Assembly (NCBI GenBank): GCA_003224635.1
Contig: QHZK01000332.1
Location: 1 to 6,430, forward strand
Length of the DNA: 6,430 nt
Direction: 5' to 3'
Origin: Acidobacteriota bacterium
GTDB lineage: Bacteria; Acidobacteriota; Terriglobia; UBA7540
Shown here: positions 1 through 5,877 of the stretch, piece by piece
How the letters are laid out: each line of letters starts with the position of its first letter
How positions within the stretch are numbered: position 1 is the stretch's first letter
Program-made: the position numbers and the translations under genes
Notes under the pieces: model-generated
What the model was told of the DNA's origin: nothing
The model's input: only the letters and a program-made list of their open reading frames with translations
The model's database searches: none

Positions 1-40
1 CGCGACGCCACTCAATCCGGCGCGACGCCACTCAATCCGG
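1..40. repeat. Perfect 20-bp tandem duplication at the left edge
   Basis: The 20-mer CGCGACGCCACTCAATCCGG occurs twice, head to tail, at 1-20 and 21-40. It lies inside the cobalamin-binding protein gene. Twenty is not a multiple of three, so one extra copy changes the reading frame: the copy nearer the gene start encodes the expected RIEWRR, the next one reads GLSGVA. The array may continue outside the window. It is either a real slippage-type mutation or an assembly artefact at a contig end. Confidence 0.9.
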
Positions 41-660
41 TACGAGGGCTTGTGCAGGTTGGCGAGACCGTCCGTGCCGCCCGCAATCTCGACCAATTCC
101 TTCATCCAGTGGCCTCCGCAGTAAGGCGGATTCACCCATTCCATCGAGAACACGCGCGGCCTCGACCGCACAGTTTCAGTCTTGCGGCGGACGGCGTCTA
201 TCCGGCGCCGAAGCGCCTCGACGGCGCGCTCGGCAGCCGCGCTCGAGCCGCACGCCCTTCCGACCGCGCCGACGTTGTCGAGGATGTCCGCGAGCGAATG
301 GGGTTCGAGGTTCAGGACGGCGGGGCGCGAAGCCAGAGACTTGACCGCCTCCTGAACGCGGTCGAAGGAGACCGCGCACACGTCGCACAGCCGCTGGGTC
401 AGGATCAGGTCCGGCTGAAGCCGCTCGAGCAGGGGAAGATCGAGCTCGTAAAGCGACCCCGCCGCTCCCAGAGTCGAGCTTACAGCTGCGTCAATTTCGG
501 CGCTCGGAATCCCCGGCGGGATGTGGCTTCGAGTCACCTTTGGAATGCCCGCTGTCTCGGCCGGATAATCGCACTCGTGAGTCACGCCGACAAGCGAGTG
601 CCCCATTCCCAGGGCAAAGACGATCTCCGTGGCACTTGGAAGCAGCGAGCAGACGCGCAC
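1..660 (-). CDS. BtuF-like cobalamin-binding protein, cut by left edge
   Basis: Probable corrinoid (vitamin B12) binding protein of the BtuF / periplasmic-binding-protein family, normally the substrate-capture component of a BtuCD-type ABC importer. Reading the minus strand from a GTG at 660 gives 220 open codons to the edge. Family signatures are SLLPSATEI (residues 5-13), a GVTHECDYP segment, TQRLCDVCAVS (from residue 88) and EWVNPPYCGGHW (174-185). The GTG at 660 is preferred because AAGGGTGA lies about 6 nt upstream; an in-frame GTG at 669 is the alternative. No signal peptide is visible, as in many relatives annotated simply as 'cobalamin-binding protein'; these may be cytoplasmic or may lack their leader in this annotation. 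The expected C-terminal third is missing. Near the edge the frame reads PSYRIEWRR, as expected, then enters a second copy of a 20-bp repeat in another frame, so the gene may be broken or the sequence end faulty. Family assignment is confident; intactness is not. Confidence 0.85.
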   Translation of the reverse strand, partial: MRVCSLLPSATEIVFALGMGHSLVGVTHECDYPAETAGIPKVTRSHIPPGIPSAEIDAAVSSTLGAAGSLYELDLPLLERLQPDLILTQRLCDVCAVSFDRVQEAVKSLASRPAVLNLEPHSLADILDNVGAVGRACGSSAAAERAVEALRRRIDAVRRKTETVRSRPRVFSMEWVNPPYCGGHWMKELVEIAGGTDGLANLHKPSYRIEWRRAGLSGVA

Positions 661-729
661 GCGGTTCACCCTTGATGATTCGCGGCCGTCAGTCCTACTG
701 AATAGAACTGCGCTGGCCGCCAACAGGAC

Positions 730-738
730 AGTATAGCA
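730..738 (-). promoter_or_regulatory. Possible extended -10 promoter for the cobalamin-binding protein gene
   Basis: The minus strand reads TGCTATACT here: a TGn extension plus a -10 hexamer with five of six matches to TATAAT. No good -35 box is found 16-18 bp upstream, which extended -10 promoters can tolerate. It would give a leader of roughly 60 nt before the GTG at 660. That is too short for a cobalamin riboswitch, and I saw no B12-box-like sequence. Prediction by eye only. Confidence 0.3.
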
Positions 739-775
739 GCAAGTGCGCTGACACCGGCGCGCGGGTTAGTTTCGG

Positions 776-840
776 TGTAGCGGGGCTCTACGAGCGCCGT
801 TCGGCGGTCCCTTCCAGGGCAGGCTTCGACCGCCGCTACA
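776..840 (-). repeat. 65-bp structured repeat, copy 1
   Basis: A palindromic element with TGTAGC/GCTACA ends. Its reverse complement matches 2496-2560 at 61 of 65 positions. Read on the minus strand it can form a closing stem TGTAGC/GCTACA and an inner hairpin GGCGGTC/GACCGCC. A second hairpin GGCGCTC/GAGCCCC carries one C-C mismatch. It lies in the 285-bp spacer between two divergent genes. It contains no reading frame of note and looks like a REP- or MITE-type dispersed repeat. The rest of 661-945 shows only the possible promoter and the downstream ribosome binding site. Confidence 0.8.
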
Positions 841-945
841 GAACCAAAATGGCCCACCACCCGTCGCGGGGGCAATCTGAAAGACGCTGTGATATCGTTC
901 ACGGGTGAAAGCCTTGAGCGGTTGGACTGAAAAGGGGTTTCAACG

Positions 946-2361
946 ATGAAATATGATGCGATTATCATCGGCTCAGGCCAGGGCGGTAATCCTCTTGCGT
1001 ACAACCTCGCTGACCGTGGCTGGAGCGTGGCGCTGATTGAGAAAGCGCACCTGGGTGGGACCTGCATCAATACGGGCTGTACGCCCACCAAGACCATGGT
1101 CGCAAGCGCCCAGGTGGCCCATTACGCCCGGAACGCCGCTCGCTGGGGAGTGCGCGCCTCCGGCGTCAGCGTGGACCTGCCCGCCATCGTGGCCCGAAAG
1201 GACAAAGTCGTCCACAGCTTCCGGGAGGGGCAGCAACGCCGGGTGGACACGCGGAAGAGTTTACGCTTATACCGCGAGCGGGCGCGGTTTGTTGGTCCGC
1301 ACCAGCTTCGAGTGGGCGATGAGCTGCTCGAGAGCGAGCGAATCTTCATCGACACCGGAGCGCGCCCTGACATCCCCCACCTGGCGGGCCTCGAGACGGT
1401 CGATTACCTGACCAACGCCAGCATCATGGAGTTGCGCGAAGTGCCTGAACACCTGCTCGTGCTGGGCGGTGGTTACATCGGCCTGGAGTTTGGCCAGATG
1501 TTCCGGCGCTTTGGCAGCCAGGTCACGGTCGTCCACCGCAGCGGCCAGATCCTTCCCCGCGAGGACGCCGACGTGGCCGCCGAACTGACGAAAGCCCTGG
1601 AATCCGAAGGCATTCGTTTCTTGCTGAACGCGCACGCAACCCGTGTCGAGAAGCCCGTCTCGAAAAGTCCCGCCTCGAAAAGTCCCGCCTCGAACAGTAA
1701 AGACGGGCGCATAAGCCTCGCGGTCGACGGGAGCGATGGTCCGACCGCGCTCGTCGGCTCGCACCTGCTGGTCGCTACCGGACGGAAGCCCAGCACCGAC
1801 GAGCTGGACCTGGACAAGGCAGGAGTCGAGACCGACCAGGGCGGGTTCATCAAGGTCAATGGCCGCTTGGAGACGAACGTCCCGGGCATCTGGGCCCTGG
1901 GCGACGTCAAGGGCGGTCCCGCCTTCACTCACATCTCCTACAACGACTTCCAGGTCATCTACGGGAACCTGGTCGAAGGCAAGCGCCTGACCATCGACAA
2001 CCGAATTGTGCCCTATTCGGTTTTCACCGATCCCCAGCTCGGTCGAGTTGGAATGACGGAAAAGGAAGCGAGGAAGAAAGGATACAAGCTCAAGATCGGC
2101 AACACGCCCATGAGCTCCGTGGCGCGAGCCATCGAACGCGACGAGACGGCGGGCCTGATGAAGATTGTCGTGGATGCCTCGAACGACCGCATCCTCGGCG
2201 CGTCGATACTGGCGACCGAGGGCGGGGAACTGGTCCAAATCCTCGGCACGCTGATGCTCGCCGGACTTCCTTACACCCTTCTCAAGGGAGCGATTTACAT
2301 CCATCCCACCCTGGCGGAGGGTTTCTTTGGGTTAATGGAAAGCGTGCAGCCGGTAGACTGA
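946..2361 (+). CDS. FAD-dependent pyridine nucleotide-disulfide oxidoreductase (mercuric reductase-like, without mercury ligands)
   Basis: A 471-residue flavoprotein of the class that includes dihydrolipoamide dehydrogenase, glutathione reductase and MerA. It should move electrons from NAD(P)H via FAD to a redox disulfide and then to an unknown acceptor in the cytoplasm. Visible parts are the FAD-binding GSGQGG (residues 9-14), the redox disulfide in GGTCINTGC (Cys40, Cys45), the NAD(P)-binding GGGYIG (174-179) and the second FAD motif GIWALGDV (314-321). The C-terminal dimer domain carries the catalytic His-Glu pair in HPTLAE (His453, Glu458). Relatives are often named 'mercuric reductase', but the paired C-terminal cysteines and the N-terminal metal-binding domain of true MerA are absent. 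An odd PVSKS/PASKS/PASNS insertion occupies residues 237-251. The ATG is supported by AAGGGG at 932-937, 8 nt upstream. The gene stands alone between two inverted 65-bp repeats. Its true substrate cannot be read from sequence. Confidence 0.93.
   Translation: MKYDAIIIGSGQGGNPLAYNLADRGWSVALIEKAHLGGTCINTGCTPTKTMVASAQVAHYARNAARWGVRASGVSVDLPAIVARKDKVVHSFREGQQRRVDTRKSLRLYRERARFVGPHQLRVGDELLESERIFIDTGARPDIPHLAGLETVDYLTNASIMELREVPEHLLVLGGGYIGLEFGQMFRRFGSQVTVVHRSGQILPREDADVAAELTKALESEGIRFLLNAHATRVEKPVSKSPASKSPASNSKDGRISLAVDGSDGPTALVGSHLLVATGRKPSTDELDLDKAGVETDQGGFIKVNGRLETNVPGIWALGDVKGGPAFTHISYNDFQVIYGNLVEGKRLTIDNRIVPYSVFTDPQLGRVGMTEKEARKKGYKLKIGNTPMSSVARAIERDETAGLMKIVVDASNDRILGASILATEGGELVQILGTLMLAGLPYTLLKGAIYIHPTLAEGFFGLMESVQPVD
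1654..1698 (+). repeat. In-frame 15-bp tandem repeat, three units
   Basis: Units at 1654-1668, 1669-1683 and 1684-1698 follow CCCGYCTCGAAMAGT and differ by one base each from the middle unit. They are in frame in the oxidoreductase and encode PVSKS, PASKS and PASNS (residues 237-251). They fall in a loop of the NAD(P)-binding domain between predicted strands. The likely origin is local duplication, and the result is a flexible Ser/Lys/Pro linker. Confidence 0.9.
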
Positions 2362-2468
2362 CTTGAAGAAGCATAGGGCTGACTTTGGGCGGGCTTTCGT
2401 TGGACGGGCCCGCGAGTCTCGCCGGGTCGTTATCGGCAAACTGGTTCCGAAGCGAGCTGATCTATATG

Positions 2469-2572
2469 AGCGACGTAAGTTATGCCGCAGTCCGCTGTAG
2501 CGGCGGTCGAAGCCTGCCCTGGAAGGGACCGCCGGTCGGCGCTCATAGAGCGCCGCTACAACTTATGTCGCT
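2469..2572. repeat. Outer inverted repeat enclosing 65-bp repeat copy 2
   Basis: AGCGACGTAAGTT at 2469-2481 and AACTTATGTCGCT at 2560-2572 are reverse complements at 12 of 13 positions. They enclose the 65-bp element at 2496-2560, sharing base 2560 with its last position. The longer nested palindrome is absent around copy 1. The rest of 2362-2580 holds a weak GCGGGC/GCCCGC stem near 2390-2415 without a T-run, and no gene. Confidence 0.65.
2496..2560 (+). repeat. 65-bp structured repeat, copy 2
   Basis: The second copy of the element at 776-840, in the opposite orientation. This copy has perfect internal pairing. The closing stem is TGTAGC/GCTACA (element positions 1-6 and 60-65). Hairpin one is GGCGGTC/GACCGCC (7-13 and 32-38). 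Hairpin two is GGCGCTC-ATA-GAGCGCC (43-59). The two hairpins are joined by a 4-nt linker, making a potential three-way junction. Three of its four differences from copy 1 lie in the linker or the ATA loop. It has no coding potential and resembles a non-autonomous palindromic dispersed repeat. Confidence 0.85.
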
Positions 2573-2580
2573 TTGATAAA

Positions 2581-2916
2581 TTAGTCTGACGCCGAGTGAC
2601 GAAATCGATCGAGGACTCCATCGGTCCAGGCCACGCTCTCCATGGTTTTACCCAGCTCCAGAAACTCGGTTAGCCGCGCTGCGGTGAGCCCCGGAAGAAC
2701 GTGACTGGAAAGCAGTTCGGCGTAGTCGGATCCCGTTAGCCCGTACATCGACAAGCGGCTCCCATCGTAGCTCCAGGTCTCCGGAACGCCGAACGCCGCG
2801 CAGATGGGGAACTTGCTCAGAGATGGTCGCGTAACCACGACCTCCGCGCAAGTGTCCGGCGGGACTCCGTATCCTGCTGCGTTACGGCTCAGAGCGTAGT
2901 GTAACCTGGCGCCCAG
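2581..2916 (-). pseudogene. Uma2-family (DUF820) endonuclease remnant, 5'-truncated
   Basis: The minus-strand frame is open from an in-frame TGA at 2917-2919 to the TAA at 2581-2583. Its 111 residues resemble the C-terminal half of Uma2-family restriction-endonuclease-like proteins, which normally run to about 180-200 residues. Recognisable stretches are PPDTCAEV (the usual PDLxxEV active-site strand, with Asp and Glu kept), then FPICAAFGVPETWSYDG, LPGLT and FLELGK. The N-terminal half is missing, no ATG is present in the frame, and the stop lies just upstream of the Uma2-like part. A GTG at 2838 could start an 85-residue peptide, but that would lack the active-site strand. I read it as a decayed copy, which is common in this highly duplicated family. 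It sits just downstream of the MetE-like gene on the same strand. The family call rests on remembered motifs. Confidence 0.65.
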
Positions 2917-2964
2917 TCAAATTTCCAGGTCGGCAGGAGCATGAACTGGAGAGGCAAACCCGTC

Positions 2965-4173
2965 TCACACGCGCGCCACGTCCCGGCCGGGCACCACGTC
3001 GATCTGCAACCTGGGATCGGCGGCCGGCACGTACGTCGTCGGCAGCCCGAGCTCGCGCCGCACGAGGTTCGAGCCCTGCGCGATCGCGCTCGCCTTGTAG
3101 AACGCGATCTCGCGGTTCGAGCCCTGGCGGCCAAAGCCGCAGTCACTCGATACGATCAGGCGTTCGGGCGGGATATACTTCAGCGCCTTGCGGATTTCGG
3201 CGGCCACCTCTTCCGGGCACTCTGCCTGAAGCGCGCGATGGCTGACGGCGCCGATGCAGATTTTCTTCTTGAGGTCGTGCTTGAGGGGCTCGAACAACTC
3301 AAGATCCTTCTGGTTGCGGTCCTTCATTTCGAGCGTCCACACGTCGCCCCGGCACCGCTCCAGATAGATCTCGATGGAGTTGGCATAGCTCGTGTCTTCC
3401 ATGACGCGCTGCATGTTGGGGTTGCCCCAGCAGGTGTGGATCCACAGCTCCACGTCGTCGAGTCCTTGGACCTCGCGGTTGAACGCCTCGATCATGAACT
3501 TCACCTGCTCGTGGTCCTTGCCGTAGGTGTTCGCCATGAAGTGGAACGTCGGCTCCTCGGTCTGGATCGACCGGCAGCCGGCGGCGCGCAGCGCCAGCAG
3601 TTCCTTATTCATCGCCTCCGCCATGTCCCAGATCACCTGGCGCTTGTCCTTGTACTTGGGCGTGTGGATGTCCAGGAAGAGCGCCATGACCTGCGAGCAA
3701 CAGGTGCCGAACCTGACCGGCTTGCGCGTCTTTCCCTGCGCGATGCGCCACAGCTTCGGATAGTCGAGCGACCGGTGCTCGATCTTACCGACCACGCGCG
3801 GCCAGCGCCAGCCGGTGTAGATCTCGTTCAGCAGCGTGCCGGGCGGATAGTGGAGCCACGGCGCGGTGGTCTCCTCCGGCTGCAGGTAGTCCCCTTCGAA
3901 ACCTGCCCAGCGCTGCAAGGGGTAGTGATGCCACGCGCGGCCCGCCATGTCCTCATCGACGTGAAGGTCGCCGTGCGTGAGGATGTCGAGCCCGGCGCGC
4001 TCCTGGTCACTGATGACGACCGCCATCGCGTCCTGAAACTTCTCGCGAAAGCGGACGTCGAGCATGCAGGTGTCGAGCGGGCGGCCCCACATGCTCACGT
4101 CGAACCAGCGCGGCCGCGGAAGCGAGCCCGTGACCGTGCTGGGGAGAATCATATCGGCGGTAGCGGTAAACAT
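2965..4173 (-). CDS. MetE-like cobalamin-independent methyltransferase (single C-terminal-type barrel)
   Basis: A 402-residue protein of the UROD/MetE-like TIM-barrel superfamily, matching the catalytic C-terminal barrel of cobalamin-independent methionine synthase (full MetE is about 750 residues with two barrels). Such proteins transfer a methyl or alkyl group to a thiol activated by a bound zinc. Visible features are TGSLPRP (15-21), IQTEEP (203-208), and a zinc site of His246 and Cys248 in HTCWGN, probably Glu282 in LEMKD, and Cys345 in SSDCGFGR. The methyl donor and thiol acceptor are unknown: the N-terminal folate-binding barrel is absent, so homocysteine methylation is possible but unproven. 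The ATG at 4173 is chosen for GGAGG 5 nt upstream; the frame stays open far upstream, but that part reads through repeats and the divergent gene. It is transcribed divergently from the Gfo/Idh/MocA gene. An unusual TCCSQ (157-161) sits in a region usually involved in substrate contacts. Confidence 0.85.
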   Translation of the reverse strand: MFTATADMILPSTVTGSLPRPRWFDVSMWGRPLDTCMLDVRFREKFQDAMAVVISDQERAGLDILTHGDLHVDEDMAGRAWHHYPLQRWAGFEGDYLQPEETTAPWLHYPPGTLLNEIYTGWRWPRVVGKIEHRSLDYPKLWRIAQGKTRKPVRFGTCCSQVMALFLDIHTPKYKDKRQVIWDMAEAMNKELLALRAAGCRSIQTEEPTFHFMANTYGKDHEQVKFMIEAFNREVQGLDDVELWIHTCWGNPNMQRVMEDTSYANSIEIYLERCRGDVWTLEMKDRNQKDLELFEPLKHDLKKKICIGAVSHRALQAECPEEVAAEIRKALKYIPPERLIVSSDCGFGRQGSNREIAFYKASAIAQGSNLVRRELGLPTTYVPAADPRLQIDVVPGRDVARV

Positions 4174-4208
4174 GGGTCCCTCCAGCGGCATTTTACCCCC
4201 GCGCGCCG

Positions 4209-4308
4209 TGGAGTGCGGGAGCTTGCCCGCTTTGCTCGGACCGGAGGCTTGGTTCCGCGCCGGCCAGCTCGAGCGTGAGGAGAAAGCGGGGCAAGCCGCC
4301 GCACTCCA
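4209..4308. repeat. 100-bp inverted-repeat element in the divergent spacer
   Basis: The arms are 4209-4233 (starting TGGAGTGCGG) and 4283-4308 (ending CCGCACTCCA). They are complementary along nearly their whole length, with a short mismatch and a small length difference, around a 49-nt centre. The size and ends resemble dispersed palindromic repeats of Acidobacteriota and Verrucomicrobiota. It sits between the two divergent genes, so it would lie in the 5' leader of the MetE-like gene if that transcript starts near 4336. No coding potential is seen. Confidence 0.75.
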
Positions 4309-4342
4309 AGGACAGTCGCGGCTACTTCCGTCCGTTGCTTGC

Positions 4343-4350
4343 ATTATAAT
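4343..4350. promoter_or_regulatory. Self-complementary -10 box (ATTATAAT) between divergent genes
   Basis: ATTATAAT is its own reverse complement, so a perfect TATAAT is presented to both strands (4345-4350 plus, 4343-4348 minus). It could serve the Gfo/Idh/MocA gene, the MetE-like gene or both. No convincing -35 hexamer is found at 16-18 bp on either strand. It is one of few AT-rich spots in this spacer. The leaders would be about 95 nt (plus) and 160 nt (minus). Confidence 0.35.
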
Positions 4351-4352
4351 AG

Positions 4353-4378
4353 CCCGCTCGACCCGCTCGACCGCTCGG
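4353..4378 (+). repeat. 9-bp tandem repeat at the putative transcription start
   Basis: CCCGCTCGA at 4353-4361 and 4362-4370 is followed by a shortened CCGCTCGG at 4371-4378. It begins 3 nt after the TATAAT, so it would span the transcription start of the plus-strand gene. It may be an operator-like direct repeat or simple slippage. Confidence 0.6.
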
Positions 4379-4400
4379 AATTGACAGGCCGCCAGAGTTA

Positions 4401-4424
4401 CTCTGTGCCTCTGTGTCTCAGTGG
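4401..4424 (+). repeat. Degenerate 8-bp tandem repeat (CTCTGTGN)
   Basis: Three consecutive units: CTCTGTGC, CTCTGTGT and CTCAGTGG. The sequence lies just upstream of the ribosome binding site of the Gfo/Idh/MocA gene. I recall similar CTCTGTG-rich stretches as dispersed spacer sequence in soil bacteria, but could not check this. Confidence 0.5.
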
Positions 4425-4450
4425 CTAAGCGCTCCGCGAGGGAGGGAACC

Positions 4451-5746
4451 GTGAAAGTCGACCGCAGAAGCTTCATCAAGAACTCTGTCGCAGCCAGTCT
4501 CGCGCTGCCCGGCTTCCCGCATATCCTCGGCCAGGCGCCCGAGAAATACCGCGTGGCCTTGATCGGGACGGGCTGGTGGGGCATGAACATCCTGCACACG
4601 GCGATGGAGTCGGGCCAGGTGAAAGTCGTGGCGATGGCCGACGTGGACGAGAACCAGTTGAATCCCGCCGCCGAGAACGTGGAGAAGCTCTCCGGCGACA
4701 AGCCCGCCCGCTACCGGGACTACCGCGAGCTGCTCGAGAAGCAGAAGCCTGATATCGCCATTGTAGCCACGCCCGACCACTGGCACCCGCTGGTCATGAT
4801 TGCGGCCGTCCGCGCGGGCGCTCACGTCTACGTGGAGAAGCCCATCAGCCACACGGTCCTCGAAGGCAAGGCCATGGTCAAGGCGGCGCGCGAGGCGGAC
4901 CGGGTGGTGGCGGTCGGCCTGCACCGCCGCGTCTCGCCCCACAACGTGGCCGGGATGCAATTCCTGAAGTCAGGCAAGGCCGGCAAGATCGGCATGGTGC
5001 GCGCGTTCGTACACTATCCGGGCGGCGAGGGCGAGTGGGCGGCGGACTCCCCGGCGCCCGCCGGCTTCGACTGGGACTTCTGGTGCGGCCCCGCGCCCAT
5101 GCGCCCCTTCAACAAGAAAATCCATCCCAAAGGCTTCCGGCAATTCCTCGACTATGCCAATGGCCAGCTCGGCGACTGGGGCGTGCACTGGATGGACCAG
5201 ATCCTGTGGTGGACGGAAGAAAAGTATCCGCGCAAGGTCTTCTCGACCGGCGGCCGGCGCATCCTCCGCGACAACACGACCGCGCCCGACACCCAGGTGG
5301 CCAGCTTCGAGTTCGAGTCCTTCACCGCGGTCTGGGAGCATCGCCTCTACGCCGGCAACGAAGCTGAGAAGACCAGCATCGGCTGTTATTTCTACGGCAC
5401 GGAAGGGACCTTCCACATGGGCTGGCTGGACGGCTGGACGTTCTACCCGGCCGACCCCAAGAAACCCGCCATCCACCAGGACCCGCACCTGAACCAGCCG
5501 GACGACCAGAACATTCGCGAGCTCTGGGCGGACTTCATCGACAGCATCAGGACCGGCAGGCGTCCCGTGACCGACATTGAGATCGGGCATCGCTCGACCA
5601 ACATGTCGCTGCTGGGGATGCTCTCGCTCAAGCTCGGACGCAGCGTCGAGTGGGACGGCGAAAAGGAAGCTATCATCGGCGACACCGAAGCCAACAAGCT
5701 CCTGCGCCGCGCCTATCGCGCGCCGTGGCAGTACCCGGAGGCGTGA
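4451..5746 (+). CDS. Tat-signal Gfo/Idh/MocA family oxidoreductase
   Basis: A 431-residue NAD(P)-dependent oxidoreductase of the glucose-fructose oxidoreductase / inositol dehydrogenase family, which acts on sugars, polyols and sugar acids. The N-terminus has a twin-arginine motif, DRRSFIK (residues 4-10), and a short hydrophobic stretch to about residue 25, indicating Tat export with folded cofactor. No clear AxA cleavage site is seen, so it may be cut near residue 29 or stay anchored. Then come a Rossmann motif GTGWWG (39-44), TPDHWH (107-112), EKP (129-131, with the usual catalytic Lys130) and GDWGVHWMD (241-249, His246 as candidate catalytic histidine). GTG at 4451 is preferred over the in-frame GTG at 4421 because GGAGGG lies about 4 nt upstream and it places the RR motif at the expected distance. 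No sugar transporter or isomerase lies beside it, so the substrate is open. Exported members of this family are abundant in Acidobacteriota and Planctomycetota. Confidence 0.92.
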   Translation: MKVDRRSFIKNSVAASLALPGFPHILGQAPEKYRVALIGTGWWGMNILHTAMESGQVKVVAMADVDENQLNPAAENVEKLSGDKPARYRDYRELLEKQKPDIAIVATPDHWHPLVMIAAVRAGAHVYVEKPISHTVLEGKAMVKAAREADRVVAVGLHRRVSPHNVAGMQFLKSGKAGKIGMVRAFVHYPGGEGEWAADSPAPAGFDWDFWCGPAPMRPFNKKIHPKGFRQFLDYANGQLGDWGVHWMDQILWWTEEKYPRKVFSTGGRRILRDNTTAPDTQVASFEFESFTAVWEHRLYAGNEAEKTSIGCYFYGTEGTFHMGWLDGWTFYPADPKKPAIHQDPHLNQPDDQNIRELWADFIDSIRTGRRPVTDIEIGHRSTNMSLLGMLSLKLGRSVEWDGEKEAIIGDTEANKLLRRAYRAPWQYPEA

Positions 5747-5754
5747 CTGGGAGC

Positions 5755-5795
5755 GCGGGCGTCCCGTTCGCTTCGCTCAGGGCAGGCCCGCCCGC
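5755..5795 (+). repeat. GC-rich hairpin/repeat after the oxidoreductase gene
   Basis: GCGGGCG at 5755-5761 pairs with CGCCCGC at 5789-5795 across a 27-nt loop, and is followed by TTT. It begins 9 nt after the stop codon at 5746. The loop contains TTCGCTTCGCTCAGGGCAGG, which looks like a dispersed spacer repeat inserted into the palindrome. It might act as a weak terminator, but there is no real T-run. Confidence 0.4.
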
Positions 5796-5807
5796 TTTCC
5801 TGGCTGA

Positions 5808-5823
5808 TGTTTCACGGGAAACA
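5808..5823. promoter_or_regulatory. parS-like 16-mer
   Basis: TGTTTCACGGGAAACA matches the widely conserved ParB centromere site TGTTTCACGTGAAACA at 15 of 16 positions; the mismatch is in the central CACGTG. The surrounding arms GATGTTTC/GAAACATC are perfectly complementary (8 bp, 4-nt centre). True parS sites cluster near the replication origin, usually close to parAB and rsmG, and none of these genes is here. It may be a genuine outlying site or part of a repeat. Confidence 0.4.
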
Positions 5824-5877
5824 TCGAGGCGCCGGCTGCTCGTTTGGAACTCGTTGATTTCTAAGGAGAAATAATTT

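Noticed and set aside
1..40. CRISPR repeat
   Set aside because: Two adjacent copies with no spacer between them, inside a coding gene.
52..675. 207-residue plus-strand frame
   Set aside because: The opposite strand encodes the BtuF-like protein with several family signatures; this frame has none.
661..945. Cobalamin riboswitch upstream of the B12-binding protein gene
   Set aside because: No B12-box-like sequence was seen, and the predicted leader is only about 60 nt.
1267..2304. 345-residue minus-strand frame opposite the flavoprotein
   Set aside because: Antisense shadow of a gene with complete cofactor motifs; no motif of its own.
2385..2576. 63-residue plus-strand frame after the flavoprotein
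   Set aside because: Most of it is a translation of the 65-bp repeat.
2941..4278. 445-residue open frame on the plus strand opposite the MetE-like gene
   Set aside because: It is a GC-driven shadow: no recognisable motif, His/Val/Leu-Arg-rich composition, and a clear zinc-site enzyme on the opposite strand.
4174..4701. Upstream extension of the MetE-like frame to a 578-residue protein
   Set aside because: The extension reads through the 100-bp palindrome, tandem repeats and the start of the divergent Tat-signal gene. The ATG at 4173 has a good ribosome binding site and matches the family N-terminus.
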